Shown: positions 26,714 through 34,792, numbered from the stretch's first letter. The stretch is DNA of 63,985 nucleotides from Anaerohalosphaeraceae bacterium (GCA_037479115.1 JBBFLK010000017.1:1-63985); one strand, 5' to 3'. Made by a program: numbers and translations. Notes: generated by a model not told the origin, from the sequence alone.

Positions 26714-26742
26714 TTTATACCACATCCGCAACCCCTCGACAA
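26714..26742 (-). promoter_or_regulatory. Promoter for glyA
   Basis: On the - strand: TTGTCG (26742-26737), a 17-bp spacer, TATAAA (26719-26714). It is back to back with the promoter of the TPR gene. Confidence 0.6.
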
Positions 26743-26753
26743 GCCGGAACTTC

Positions 26754-26783
26754 TTGACAAAATGCCCCCGCCGCGGCTACCAT
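26754..26783 (+). promoter_or_regulatory. Promoter for the TPR gene
   Basis: A perfect TTGACA (26754-26759), an 18-bp spacer and TACCAT (26778-26783), about 37 bp before the TPR ATG. The two divergent -35 boxes are 11 bp apart. Confidence 0.55.
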
Positions 26784-26820
26784 ACAAAAAAACAGAAAAT
26801 CGATAGATTCAATCGGGAGA

Positions 26821-28233
26821 ATGTCCATCGAGCCGCAGGAAGACCAGTTTGAGCGCAACCTCGAAAAGGCCCGGGCCTTCTTTAACCGGGCGGAAGAGGT
26901 GGCCAGCGCAGACAACTTCGATTATGCCATCGACCTCTATCTGGAGGGGCTTCGGCTCTGTCCGGATGCGCTGGAGGATGGACATGCCCCCCTGCGCCGC
27001 CTGGCCCTCATTCGGCAGGCCAAAGGCGGAAAAAAGCCGTCCATTATCGAGAAAGCCAAACGGCTGGCCCCCAAAAAAAACCCGCTCGAACAAATGCTCA
27101 ACGCCGAATATCTTCTGGCCAAAGACCCGGACTGTCTTGCCTACGCCGAAGATATGCTAAAGGCCTGTGTGGCCGGAGGTTATCATCGAACCGCCGAGTG
27201 GATTGCCCAGCTGATTTTCGATGCCAATCGGGCCAGCAGCAAACCCTCTTTGGCGACCTATCTTCTCCTGAAAGACTCCTATGCCCAAATGGGCCTTTAC
27301 AGCAAAGCCGTCGCCGCCTGCCAGCACGCCCTCGAATTGAAACCAAATGATGACGTCCTCCGCGATGAATTCCGTGACCTCTGTGCACGGATGACAATGG
27401 AAGAAGGCAAGTACGGAAAAGCCGCCGACTTCCGCAGCTCCATAAAAAACAAAGAACTTCAGGACCGGCTCCATAGCCAGGAACAGGCCGTCAAAAGCGC
27501 AGAATACAAACAAAAAGCCGTCCTCGAGGCCAGAAAACTGGTCAAACAAGAGCCGAGCGTTACCAATATTCTCCAGCTTGCCCAGAGCCTGGCCGATTTG
27601 GATACAGAGGAAAGCTGGGCCGAAGTCGTCAGTCTCCTCCAAAACAGTTACGAAAAAACCCGTGATTTCACATTCAAAAGGAAACTCGGGGAACTTCAAA
27701 TCCGGCGTCTCAAAGACCAAATCCGCCAGCTTCACCGCCAACTGCAGGAAAAACCGGACGATGAGGGTCTCAAAAGCCGCTTTCAAGCCCTTACGGCACT
27801 TCTGGATAAAACCGAACTGGAACACTACAAAGAATGTCAGGAAAACTACCCGACCGACTATCAGGTCAAATACGAATACGGCCGATGCCTCCTCAAAAAC
27901 CACCGCTATGATGAGGCCATCCCCTTCTTTCAGGAGGCCCAGCAAAATCCGCGTCTGCGTCCGGCCGCCCTCGACAAAGCAGGGCTCTGCTTTCTTCTGA
28001 AGGGCTGGTTTGAAGATGCGATTGACCTCTTTCAGGAGGCCCTCCAGCAGTGCCCGCCGCATGAAACCGCCCTTGCAAAAGACATAAGGTACAATCTGGC
28101 AAGGGCTTATGAAGCCGCCGGCCAAACCGACAAAGCCCTCGAAATCTACCGGAAACTGGCCCAGACCGATTACAGCTTTAAAGATGTCAGCCAGCGTATT
28201 GACAAACTGCGTTCCAAAGGCCATAATGGCTGA
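26821..28233 (+). CDS. Tetratricopeptide-repeat protein
   Basis: 470 residues, with no signal peptide or membrane segment, so probably cytosolic. TPR-like helix pairs are spread along the chain: about 10-45 (FNRAEEVASADNFDYAIDLY), 150-190 (DSYAQMGLYSKAVAACQHAL) and 340-460 (YEYGRCLLKNHRYDEAI, AGLCFLLKGWFEDAIDLFQ, YNLARAYEAAGQTDKALEIY). A charged coiled-coil stretch (about 230-330) lies between them. Probably a protein-protein scaffold; the partner is unknown. The Shine-Dalgarno is GGGAG just before the ATG. The gene precedes rpsT by 62 bp. Confidence 0.88.
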   Translation: MSIEPQEDQFERNLEKARAFFNRAEEVASADNFDYAIDLYLEGLRLCPDALEDGHAPLRRLALIRQAKGGKKPSIIEKAKRLAPKKNPLEQMLNAEYLLAKDPDCLAYAEDMLKACVAGGYHRTAEWIAQLIFDANRASSKPSLATYLLLKDSYAQMGLYSKAVAACQHALELKPNDDVLRDEFRDLCARMTMEEGKYGKAADFRSSIKNKELQDRLHSQEQAVKSAEYKQKAVLEARKLVKQEPSVTNILQLAQSLADLDTEESWAEVVSLLQNSYEKTRDFTFKRKLGELQIRRLKDQIRQLHRQLQEKPDDEGLKSRFQALTALLDKTELEHYKECQENYPTDYQVKYEYGRCLLKNHRYDEAIPFFQEAQQNPRLRPAALDKAGLCFLLKGWFEDAIDLFQEALQQCPPHETALAKDIRYNLARAYEAAGQTDKALEIYRKLAQTDYSFKDVSQRIDKLRSKGHNG

Positions 28234-28243
28234 TTCTTTAGGG

Positions 28244-28265
28244 GCCGGTCTGAAGGCAGGCCGGC
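28244..28265 (+). promoter_or_regulatory. Leader hairpin before rpsT
   Basis: GCCGGTCTG-AAGG-CAGGCCGGC forms a 9-bp stem (one G-U) with a GNRA-unlike tetraloop, 30 bp before the rpsT start. There is no T-run. It may be a 5' leader structure; S20 is autoregulated through its leader in Escherichia coli. Whether this holds here is unknown. Confidence 0.4.
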
Positions 28266-28295
28266 GGACAGGAAAACAGTTTTCAGGAGACAAAC

Positions 28296-28571
28296 GTGGC
28301 ACATTCGTTATCTGCCAAGAAGCGTGTTCGTCAAAACGCCAAGCGGCGGGCCATTAACCGGGCTCGCAAGAGTGCAATTAAGACCCAGACTAAGAAGTTT
28401 CTGGCGGCCGTAACGGCTGGAAATACGGAAACTGCTCAGCAGGAGTTTAAGGCGCTGGTGCGCAAGCTGGACAAAGTGGCCTCCACCAGCACGATGCATA
28501 AAAATACGGCGGCCCGCATCAAGTCGCGCATGGCCCGCCGGCTCAATCAGATGCAGGTGAAGGCCGGCTGA
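28296..28571 (+). CDS. rpsT: 30S ribosomal protein S20
   Basis: Primary 16S rRNA-binding protein of the small subunit. 91 residues, Lys/Arg/Ala-rich and helical: AHSLSAKKRVRQNAKRR at the N-terminus and STMHKNTAARIKSRMARR near the end, both family hallmarks. The start is GTG with AGGAGA 5 bases upstream. Followed by a strong terminator (28612-28638), so it is the end of its transcript. Confidence 0.98.
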   Translation: MAHSLSAKKRVRQNAKRRAINRARKSAIKTQTKKFLAAVTAGNTETAQQEFKALVRKLDKVASTSTMHKNTAARIKSRMARRLNQMQVKAG

Positions 28572-28611
28572 ACCGTCGGCACCGAAGACCCTGCTCTGAC
28601 GGAAACCCAGA

Positions 28612-28638
28612 GGCCGTCCGCTGCGACGGCCTTTTTTA
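28612..28638 (+). terminator. Intrinsic terminator after rpsT
   Basis: AGGCCGTC-CGCTGC-GACGGCCT, an 8-bp perfect stem, followed by TTTTTT. Confidence 0.85.
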
Positions 28639-28677
28639 TCGCAGGCGGCAAAGCTCACGGCTGCGGGGAGAAAACGT

Positions 28678-29649
28678 ATGGCGCATCTGTTTATCAAAGA
28701 CATCCAGCCCAACCAGCAAATCAACGACATCTACCTGGTCAGCCAGCCCATCCTCCGCAACACCACACGCGGCGACCTTTATATCGCCATGTTCCTGTCC
28801 GACAAGACCGGCAAGCTCAACAGCCGAATGTGGCAGGCCACCGAGGAAATCTATCAGCAGATTCCCCCGGAAGGGTATGTCCACATCCGCGGCAAAAGTG
28901 AACTCTATCAGGGGGCCCTGCAAATCGTCATCAATGACATCCAGCCGGTGGACCCGTCGAAGGTCAATCCGGCCGACTATATGCCCCGCACGGAAAAAGA
29001 CGTCGCCCAGATGTACAAAGAAATGCTCGGCATTCTGGCCCAAATCGAGAACGAGCCGCTGCGCAATCTCGTATCGGCCTTTGTGAAGGATACGGAGCTG
29101 ATGAAGCAGTTCTGCACAGCACCGGCGGCGATGCAGATGCACCACAATTACCTGGGCGGGCTGCTCGAGCACACGCTCAACATGCTCAAGGTTGCCAAGG
29201 CCGTTTTTCCGATGTATCCGAAGATTCAGAAGGATTTGGTCATTGCGGCCGTCTTTCTCCACGACATCGCCAAAACACAGGAGCTGTCCTACAAGGTGAG
29301 CATCGGCTATACCGACCAGGGACAGCTTTTGGGGCACATTATTCAGGGCTGCCAGATGATTGCCCAGAAGGCCGACAAACTGGCCCAGGAGGGAAAACCC
29401 GTCCCCCAGGAGATTCTGGACAACCTGCTGCACATCGTCATCAGCCATCACGGCCTGCCGGAGTTTGGAGCGGTCAAGGTACCCGCCACGCCGGAGGCCT
29501 TTATGGTCCACTACATCGACAACCTCGACGCCAAGATGAATCAGACCACCACGCTGATTGAAAACGACCCGGGCGAGGGAAACTGGACCTCCTACCAGAA
29601 ATCCCTCGAAACCAAACTCTACCGCAACCGCGTCCTCGAAACGGAATGA
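28678..29649 (+). CDS. yhaM: 3'-5' exoribonuclease YhaM-like (OB fold + HD domain)
   Basis: 323 residues. The N-terminal OB-fold nucleic-acid-binding part (about 1-95) has DLYIAMFLSDKTGKLNSRMW. The C-terminal HD phosphohydrolase domain (about 150-300) has MHHNYLGGLLEHTLNM, then FLHDIAK as the HD metal pair, and ISHHG. This matches the CBF1/YhaM family of Firmicutes nucleases. GGGGAG precedes the ATG. It starts 40 bp after the rpsT terminator. Confidence 0.9.
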   Translation: MAHLFIKDIQPNQQINDIYLVSQPILRNTTRGDLYIAMFLSDKTGKLNSRMWQATEEIYQQIPPEGYVHIRGKSELYQGALQIVINDIQPVDPSKVNPADYMPRTEKDVAQMYKEMLGILAQIENEPLRNLVSAFVKDTELMKQFCTAPAAMQMHHNYLGGLLEHTLNMLKVAKAVFPMYPKIQKDLVIAAVFLHDIAKTQELSYKVSIGYTDQGQLLGHIIQGCQMIAQKADKLAQEGKPVPQEILDNLLHIVISHHGLPEFGAVKVPATPEAFMVHYIDNLDAKMNQTTTLIENDPGEGNWTSYQKSLETKLYRNRVLETE

Positions 29650-29842
29650 ACCGCTCTCTTTCCCCCCAACGGCAGGAAAAAAACACAACAATCGAGTTCA
29701 TCCTTCTCCATCCCCTTTTGAGGACTGGAAGCACCCCTTGGGGGCCCAGAAAACGAATCTTGACTCTCATGCAAAATGATTGTATCAGTCGGGTTTCTTC
29801 AATATCATTGTGAAGCAGCCTAATCTTATGGAGACCAAAACA

Positions 29843-31228
29843 ATGGCAGAAAACAGTCAAAACGAGAAGGCTCTCAAAAAAAAGGGGGCGGCGCAATATT
29901 TAGGAATCAGTTTGATTGTCTTCGGTATTGTCTTCAATCCATGGCTTTTGGAATGGCTGTTTCCTTCCTACATCGGAGACAGTCTGAAAGCATCAAATAA
30001 AATTCTGATTGGATTCTTTCAAATTGTTTTTCTTTTTTTTGGCTTTTTATTCTACCGAAGCCGTACCTCCAAAGATGTCAAGCGGGCTTATTTCTCCGTT
30101 GTCCTTTTGTTTTTGATGATTCTTTTTGTTGAGGGAACACTGCATCTGGTCAGTTGGTTTGTCCCCTTTGCTTCCCTGAATAATCCCAACCAGATGAAAC
30201 CCATCTACCTTCTCCCGTACTATCAGGACCAGGAGTGGGCCCGACAATTTACGGAGGAACTGACTGCATACGGAAAAAGTATAGAATTTGCGCCTTATGT
30301 TAATGTAACCAGAAAAAATTTTCATGGGATGCATATTAATGTAAACGAAGACGCCTGCAGAAAAACCTGGAATCCATCATCCCCGCCGGAGCCTAATTCA
30401 ATTGTAATCTTTATGTTCGGCGGCTCCGCCCTTTTTGGATACGGTTCTCGTGACGAACGCACCATTCCATCCGTATTCTCCCAGCTAATAAATCAGAATC
30501 CTTCGGGGCGCTATTATGTATACAATTATGGGCAGTTTGGGTACACTATACAGCAGGAAATTGTGAAGCTTCTTCTCCTGCTCCGGGAGGGAAAACGGCC
30601 TGACTATGTCATTTTTTATGACGGTGTCAATGAAGTCACACAGGCCTATCACACAAGGAAAGCCGGCTCAACCAAAGAAGAAGAGCAAATTCGGCAGAAA
30701 GTGGCTTATCGTTATCCATCCCCCCTTGAACATTTCTTAATCGGAATAGAGGAGGGTTTTTATAAATATTCCGCTATCGGTTCATTGCTTCAGGAGATTA
30801 CCCGTCGGATTGACAACGCAGTGACTTCCGACTTTCCTAAAGATGAAACAGCGGCCAGGGAGTTTGCAGAGCAAATTGCTGAAAATTACTTAAAATCATA
30901 TTCTTTGCTCGATTGCCTCTCGGTTGGTTTTGGTTTTCAATATTTATGCATATGGCAGCCGGTAATTTTTACGGAAGGTCCTTTGATAGAGAAAGACTCC
31001 GACTTCCGGGATCCTGTAAATCTTAAAAACGAAAAAAGAAAAATGCTGTATCTATATACTTACGAACTGATGCGTCAGAAAAAGTTAAAAAACTTTGTTG
31101 ATTTGAGCGGCAGCCTCTCGGATCGCAAAGAACCTCTTTTTATTGATCTGTGCCATTTAAACGAAAATGGGGACAAGCAGATGGCCCAGAAAATATATAC
31201 CGTTTTCAAGGAAAAATTTCTGCAATAA
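29843..31228 (+). CDS. Membrane-anchored SGNH/GDSL-like hydrolase
   Basis: 461 residues. Three N-terminal membrane segments (about 18-40, 50-70, 80-105) precede a large extracytoplasmic domain. That domain shows SGNH blocks: FGGSALFGYG with the nucleophile Ser in block I, YGQFGYT, DGVNEV, and DLCHLNENG with the Asp-His pair in block V. Such proteins often acylate or deacylate surface glycans. ATG 29843 has GGAG 9 bases upstream; ATG 29828 and a TTG at 29780 are also in frame. The DNA is visibly AT-richer than its neighbours and a repeat patch follows, suggesting acquisition. Confidence 0.75.
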   Translation: MAENSQNEKALKKKGAAQYLGISLIVFGIVFNPWLLEWLFPSYIGDSLKASNKILIGFFQIVFLFFGFLFYRSRTSKDVKRAYFSVVLLFLMILFVEGTLHLVSWFVPFASLNNPNQMKPIYLLPYYQDQEWARQFTEELTAYGKSIEFAPYVNVTRKNFHGMHINVNEDACRKTWNPSSPPEPNSIVIFMFGGSALFGYGSRDERTIPSVFSQLINQNPSGRYYVYNYGQFGYTIQQEIVKLLLLLREGKRPDYVIFYDGVNEVTQAYHTRKAGSTKEEEQIRQKVAYRYPSPLEHFLIGIEEGFYKYSAIGSLLQEITRRIDNAVTSDFPKDETAAREFAEQIAENYLKSYSLLDCLSVGFGFQYLCIWQPVIFTEGPLIEKDSDFRDPVNLKNEKRKMLYLYTYELMRQKKLKNFVDLSGSLSDRKEPLFIDLCHLNENGDKQMAQKIYTVFKEKFLQ

Positions 31229-31457
31229 TAAAATAATAACTATTACAAAAAACAGGGATAGCTGCCGTTTTTTTCAATAACACGCATCCGGCATCCAATT
31301 CACTCCCTGTTTTAAAGTCGGCCGATTGAAGGAAATCCTCCACCGGCTTCTATTCCTTGAACCTTTTGCTTCTCCCGAGGGTTCTGATCATCCTCCTTCA
31401 CTACCCATTAACCGCAAACACAAAACCCAGAGAAAAGAAACGCCTCTCCCCTTTTTT

Positions 31458-31533
31458 CTGATAACTGGTCACTGATAACTGATGACTGTTGCCTTCCATC
31501 CGCTGGACGCTGGTTTCCGGTTGCTGGAAGCTG
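31458..31533. repeat. Heptanucleotide repeat with conserved flank, copy 2
   Basis: Degenerate ACTGATA heptads at 31458-31488, then CCGCTGGACGC and CTG-rich sequence, in the same order as at 524-571. The copies are about 31 kb apart. Confidence 0.65.
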
Positions 31534-31701
31534 TCCTTTATTCTGAATTTGTCCCTTCCCCAATCTGCGAAATCCGTGGTTAATAAGAACGGTTTCCCTT
31601 TTTCTCCTTTGCTCCGGTTTATCCATTTTTTCTGAAATGCTCACGGTCTTTGAATCGTCTAATACAGTGTCTGTTTCGTAAAAAAGAAAAAGCAGATATT
31701 T

Positions 31702-31719
31702 TGTATTCGACAGAATACA
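31702..31719. promoter_or_regulatory. Perfect 7-bp inverted repeat upstream of the small membrane protein
   Basis: TGTATTC-GACA-GAATACA lies 13 bp before the ATG at 31733, directly before AGGGG, which would serve as the ribosome site. It could be an operator, or an RNA hairpin next to the ribosome site. Confidence 0.5.
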
Positions 31720-31732
31720 GAGGGGATATGTC

Positions 31733-32083
31733 ATGAATACAGAATCTTATTCTGATTATTCACCGACAGAACTCATCGTTCGGCACCGCAGTCTGCTTCT
31801 GCTGTACGGCCTGGCAATCTTTTTTGACACCATCAGCACCATTCATTTTATGCATCGGGGGGGCGTGGAGCTGGAACTGCACCCCCTGGTTCGCTGGGGT
31901 TCGATTATCTACGGCCCTGTGGCGGGCCCGCTGCTGTTTGCCTTTCTCTTTAAATTCCTGGCCGGTCTAATCATCCTCTTCTATATCCGACGGCTGGCCC
32001 CCTCGATTCTGCGGCTGGCCGCCTTCATATCCGTCCTGGCCGGCATTCTGAATCTCTGGGGGGAATCTCTCCTGATACATTAA
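31733..32083 (+). CDS. Small membrane protein, unknown function
   Basis: 116 residues with about three membrane segments: residues 19-40 (LLLLYGLAIFFDTISTIHFM), 55-80 and 85-110. A polar D-T-I-S-T in the first segment, an E-L-HP-L loop and F-K-F-L-A-G-L after it recall DUF5658-type proteins, but I am not certain. AGAGGGG precedes the ATG. It stands alone between the repeat patch and the C39-like gene. Confidence 0.7.
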   Translation: MNTESYSDYSPTELIVRHRSLLLLYGLAIFFDTISTIHFMHRGGVELELHPLVRWGSIIYGPVAGPLLFAFLFKFLAGLIILFYIRRLAPSILRLAAFISVLAGILNLWGESLLIH

Positions 32084-32206
32084 AAATTTTTTATCCGTTT
32101 CATCCTTTTCTCGGACAGAGGTCCGATAAAATCCGGTGCATGAGCACGGCAGAGCCTTGTTTGCGCTCTTGAAGTTTGCCGGTCCCCCAGCATCTGCGCT
32201 GCCGTC

Positions 32207-32235
32207 TTTGCTCATCTGTTTTGTGCAGGTATAAT
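32207..32235 (+). promoter_or_regulatory. Promoter for the C39-like gene
   Basis: TTTGCT (32207-32212), a 17-bp spacer, then a perfect TATAAT (32230-32235), 32 bp before the ATG. Confidence 0.65.
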
Positions 32236-32267
32236 AGAGTAAGAAACCCTTATAAGGTCCCGTCAAA

Positions 32268-33101
32268 ATGATACTATGGATGCAGGCCCTTGTTGTAGTC
32301 ATCACCGCGGCAGCTGCCCTGTCTCTGGGCCGCTTTTATTTTGCCCGCACCTATCAGCGGGCCGTTTGGGGAGGATTGGCGGCAATCGCATGGCTCGCAT
32401 TTGTCCTGACGGCCCATCTGGTACATCTGAACACCACCTACAGCGGGCTTGACTGGGTCGCCGGCTCCCGAAATAAGTTTCTTCTGATCGGTTTTGCCTT
32501 GTGTTATGGGCTTCTGGGCCCGATTCCCCACCTGAACCGACCATGGAAAAAGACTTTTACACTGTCTATGCTGATGGTGTTTCTGCTGATTTTCCTCGGT
32601 CTGCCGTTTCTTGTCCCCCCGCTGTACAGTCATCGCCTTCGCCGGATGCCGGTTTACCTGGATGAAAACGGGGTCTGCCGGCAGTCCACCTCTTTTACCT
32701 GCGGCCCGGCCGCCGCCGTAACTGCCCTGAAAACATTGGGGCTGGAGGCCACCGAATACCAAATCGCTGTGGCCGCGGGTACCATCCCCGCCGTTGGAAC
32801 CGGAATGTGGGACCTCTGTCAGGGACTGCAAAAACTCTTTGGCCCCGAACAATTGCTGTGCCGCTATGTCCGCACAGAATCGCTGGACGACCTGCCCGAC
32901 GGACAGGTCATTCTGGCGGTTCTCCGCCAGACGTTCTGGCTGGACCACTGCGTTGCGGTCCTCGACATTACGCCGGAAACCGTCGTGTTTGCCGACCCGA
33001 GCAATGGGCTGTGCTCGCTGCCGAGGCGGACGTTCGAGGCCTCCTGGCGAAAAACCGCCCTGGTTCTGGCCCGTCCGGAAAGTCCCCGGGCAGACCTCTG
33101 A
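32268..33101 (+). CDS. Membrane-anchored C39-like cysteine peptidase
   Basis: 277 residues. Four N-terminal membrane segments fill about residues 1-115. A papain-like domain follows (about 125-270): RQSTSFTCGPAAAVTAL with the catalytic Cys near 145, LDHCVAVLDI with His near 227, and ADPSNG with Asp near 243. The order Cys-His-Asp is that of peptidase family C39, which cuts double-glycine leaders, but there is no ABC transporter here. A lone membrane C39 domain may process a secreted peptide or be an envelope protease. Confidence 0.82.
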   Translation: MILWMQALVVVITAAAALSLGRFYFARTYQRAVWGGLAAIAWLAFVLTAHLVHLNTTYSGLDWVAGSRNKFLLIGFALCYGLLGPIPHLNRPWKKTFTLSMLMVFLLIFLGLPFLVPPLYSHRLRRMPVYLDENGVCRQSTSFTCGPAAAVTALKTLGLEATEYQIAVAAGTIPAVGTGMWDLCQGLQKLFGPEQLLCRYVRTESLDDLPDGQVILAVLRQTFWLDHCVAVLDITPETVVFADPSNGLCSLPRRTFEASWRKTALVLARPESPRADL

Positions 33102-33126
33102 TTCATTCGGTTTTCTCATCCGCCGC

Positions 33127-33155
33127 TTTCCAACCGCCCGCTTCACTGGTATAAT
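33127..33155 (+). promoter_or_regulatory. Promoter for 33185-33945
   Basis: TTTCCA (33127-33132), a 17-bp spacer and a perfect TATAAT (33150-33155). GGAG at 33174-33177 then serves the ATG at 33185. Confidence 0.6.
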
Positions 33156-33184
33156 ACCCGACAAACTTTGCGCGGAGAAAAGCA

Positions 33185-33763
33185 ATGAAACTGCCGAAAA
33201 TGGATAATCCCCAGCGGTACAGCGGGTTATATATTGTCGATTTCGGGGACCACAGCGGAGTCGGTTTCCTGGCCGAAGAAGTGGCCGAACTGCTCGAAAG
33301 CGAACAGTACGCCCATATTACGATTTATAAGATTCACCGGGCCTTTCCGGACGGGACCCTGGAAATTCGGGGCGTTCGCCGGGAAGTCTTTCAGCTGGAA
33401 TCCGGGATGTTTTTTTACGCCGCCGATGAAGAAAACGCCCGCCAGGACTACAGCCGTCTGGCCGCTTGTGCCGGACAGATTGAGCCCCCCGCCCGGGCCA
33501 AACTCCATTTGGCACAACTGCCGTCCGAACAATATCTTACAGCCCTGATTTATCCGGCGGAATATGAGGAGGAATTCAGCCGATGGCTGCTGGATTGTGA
33601 TTACAGAACCGCCGGACCGGCGGCAGGCGGCGTCGGACAGGTGGAACTGTATTACCGACAGAACCCTGTCGTTCTGGAACGAACACAGCTCTTTAACAGC
33701 CGGTCTGTTGCTTTTCGCGGGCAGGCGCTTTTGGAAGCGGCGAAAAAGGCACTCGTTCGATGA
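33185..33763 (+). CDS. Conserved hypothetical protein
   Basis: 192 residues, soluble, with no signal peptide. It opens GLYIVDFGDHSGVGFLAEEVAELLESE, quoted here in part: YIVDFGDHSG then LAEEVAELLES. The rest is a mix of strands and helices with no motif I recognise. Good ribosome site (GGAG, 7 bases). It overlaps the next small gene by 4 bp (ATGA), so the pair is coupled. Confidence 0.75.
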   Translation: MKLPKMDNPQRYSGLYIVDFGDHSGVGFLAEEVAELLESEQYAHITIYKIHRAFPDGTLEIRGVRREVFQLESGMFFYAADEENARQDYSRLAACAGQIEPPARAKLHLAQLPSEQYLTALIYPAEYEEEFSRWLLDCDYRTAGPAAGGVGQVELYYRQNPVVLERTQLFNSRSVAFRGQALLEAAKKALVR

Positions 33764-33945
33764 ATCCCAAATATTCCCTTAAACAACGGTTTTTCGGGTT
33801 GGTCACAGGACTGTTCCTCGGCACGAAAACCCCGCCTGTCGATACTCCAAAAAGCTCTTTTAAGGATTCTGCACAACGAATCGGCGTCCGATTCACGGAA
33901 CAAATCCGAGACATCTTCCGGAAAAGTTGGCTCAAAATCCGGTAA
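33760..33945 (+). CDS. Small basic protein, unknown
   Basis: 61 residues, rich in Lys, Arg and Phe (pI clearly basic). The ATGA overlap with the preceding gene supports it being real despite its size. Two short amphipathic regions: KQRFFGLVTGLFLG near the N-terminus and RFTEQIRDIFRKSW near the end. No known domain. Confidence 0.55.
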   Translation: MNPKYSLKQRFFGLVTGLFLGTKTPPVDTPKSSFKDSAQRIGVRFTEQIRDIFRKSWLKIR

Positions 33946-33972
33946 TATTTTCTTTTTTATTGGAAATTTTTC

Positions 33973-34001
33973 TTGACATCGTCCTATAAAATCCCTACTT
34001 T
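33973..34001 (+). promoter_or_regulatory. Promoter for candidate RNA 1
   Basis: A perfect TTGACA (33973-33978), a 17-bp spacer and TACTTT (33996-34001). No gene follows on this strand before a strong terminator at 34135-34177. Confidence 0.65.
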
Positions 34002-34007
34002 TTACAA

Positions 34008-34177
34008 AATTTTTTACTGTTTTCTGCGGAGTGAGATTTTTTAGGACAGAGAATGATTTCCGGCGGCGGGTTTATTAAAGAAAAATTAAACCCATAGCCG
34101 AAACACTAAAAGCAAGAGTTTTCTCCCCTCCGGAAAACATCAGGAAATCAGGATTTCCTGATGTTTTCTTTTTTTTA
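34008..34177 (+). ncRNA. Candidate small RNA 1 (about 165 nt, 6S-like layout)
   Basis: Bounded by a good promoter and a strong intrinsic terminator, with no ORF. Predicted pairing by eye: closing stem GTTTTC+GGAG (34019-34031) with CTCC+GAAAAC (34128-34138), and an apical hairpin CGGC+GGGTTTA (34064-34074) with TAAACCC+GCCG (34087-34100). In between are two long unpaired strands of about 30 nt. A rod with a large central bubble is the general layout of 6S RNA, but I cannot match conserved 6S positions. The 3' end of the closing stem overlaps the terminator stem by a few bases. Confidence 0.55.
34135..34177. terminator. Strong terminator, probably bidirectional
   Basis: ACATCAGGAAATC-AG-GATTTCCTGATGT, a 13-bp perfect stem, followed by TTTTCTTTTTTTT on the + strand and by TTTTCC on the - strand. 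It ends candidate RNA 1 (+) and probably also the lipoprotein gene (-). Confidence 0.88.
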
Positions 34178-34180
34178 ACC

Positions 34181-34609
34181 CTATTTATCGCCGAGCTTAA
34201 ATTTCGAAATATCCCCGCCCTTTTCGGCAATGTACTGCACATAAACATTCAGCCGGGCTGTCAAGTCGCTGACGGCATTGGTGAGGTTGAGGATGTCTTT
34301 CTGAATGGCCTGGGCCTCGCTGCCTGCCTTCTGCGCCAGCGGGATGGCGGCAAACTTTTCCATCAGTTTTTCCAGCTGAGCTTGCTTGGATGTGATTTCG
34401 TCCACATACTTCTGGGCTGTCTTTTCGAGGGAAGCCAGGTCCATTTTGGCAGCGGCTTCTTTGAGCTGCTCGATGGAGGAGGTCAAATCAATCCCCGCCG
34501 CTTTGGTTGTTGCAGCCCCGGAAGGTGCTGAGGCCGATGATGATTCTTTCTTTGAGCAGCCCCAAACCGCCAGAACAACCGCCGCTGTGAAAATCAGAAA
34601 TTGTTTCAT
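34181..34609 (-). CDS. Small helical lipoprotein
   Basis: 142 residues. The signal peptide ends in the lipobox AVWG-Cys18, so it is anchored in a membrane. A Ser/Ala linker is followed by a long, mostly helical and probably coiled-coil region (about 40-142) with regular Leu/Ala spacing: LEKTAQKYVDEITSKQAQLE. No enzyme motif. Possibly a structural, Lpp-like or periplasmic scaffold protein. AAAGGA precedes the ATG. It has its own promoter (34654-34681). Confidence 0.8.
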   Translation of the reverse strand: MKQFLIFTAAVVLAVWGCSKKESSSASAPSGAATTKAAGIDLTSSIEQLKEAAAKMDLASLEKTAQKYVDEITSKQAQLEKLMEKFAAIPLAQKAGSEAQAIQKDILNLTNAVSDLTARLNVYVQYIAEKGGDISKFKLGDK

Positions 34610-34653
34610 AAGTGAGTCCTTTCAAAAAAACCAGTATAAGACTATATATATCC

Positions 34654-34681
34654 AGTATATACGGGCTTTGCCGCAATTCAA
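34654..34681 (-). promoter_or_regulatory. Promoter for the small lipoprotein
   Basis: On the - strand: TTGAAT (34681-34676), a 16-bp spacer, TATACT (34659-34654). Confidence 0.5.
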
Positions 34682-34763
34682 GAAAAAAAGAAAAAACATT
34701 TTTAAAAAAAGAGCAGGTATGTCCTGAACTAATTTAATTTTTAAAATTAAGGAGGAATTTTTC

Positions 34764-34792
34764 TTGCAAAATGCTCCGGCGGCCGATATAGT
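34764..34792 (+). promoter_or_regulatory. Promoter for candidate RNA 2
   Basis: TTGCAA (34764-34769), a 17-bp spacer, TATAGT (34787-34792). Confidence 0.65.

Larger units (their letters stand above)
31229..31732. other. 504-bp gene-free stretch with repeat remnants
   Basis: It holds the second copy of the composite repeat (31458-31533) and an inverted CTGCGAAATCCGTGG element (31565-31579). I see no ORF with coding character and no tRNA. The end is AT-rich and carries the palindrome at 31702-31719. Confidence 0.6.
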
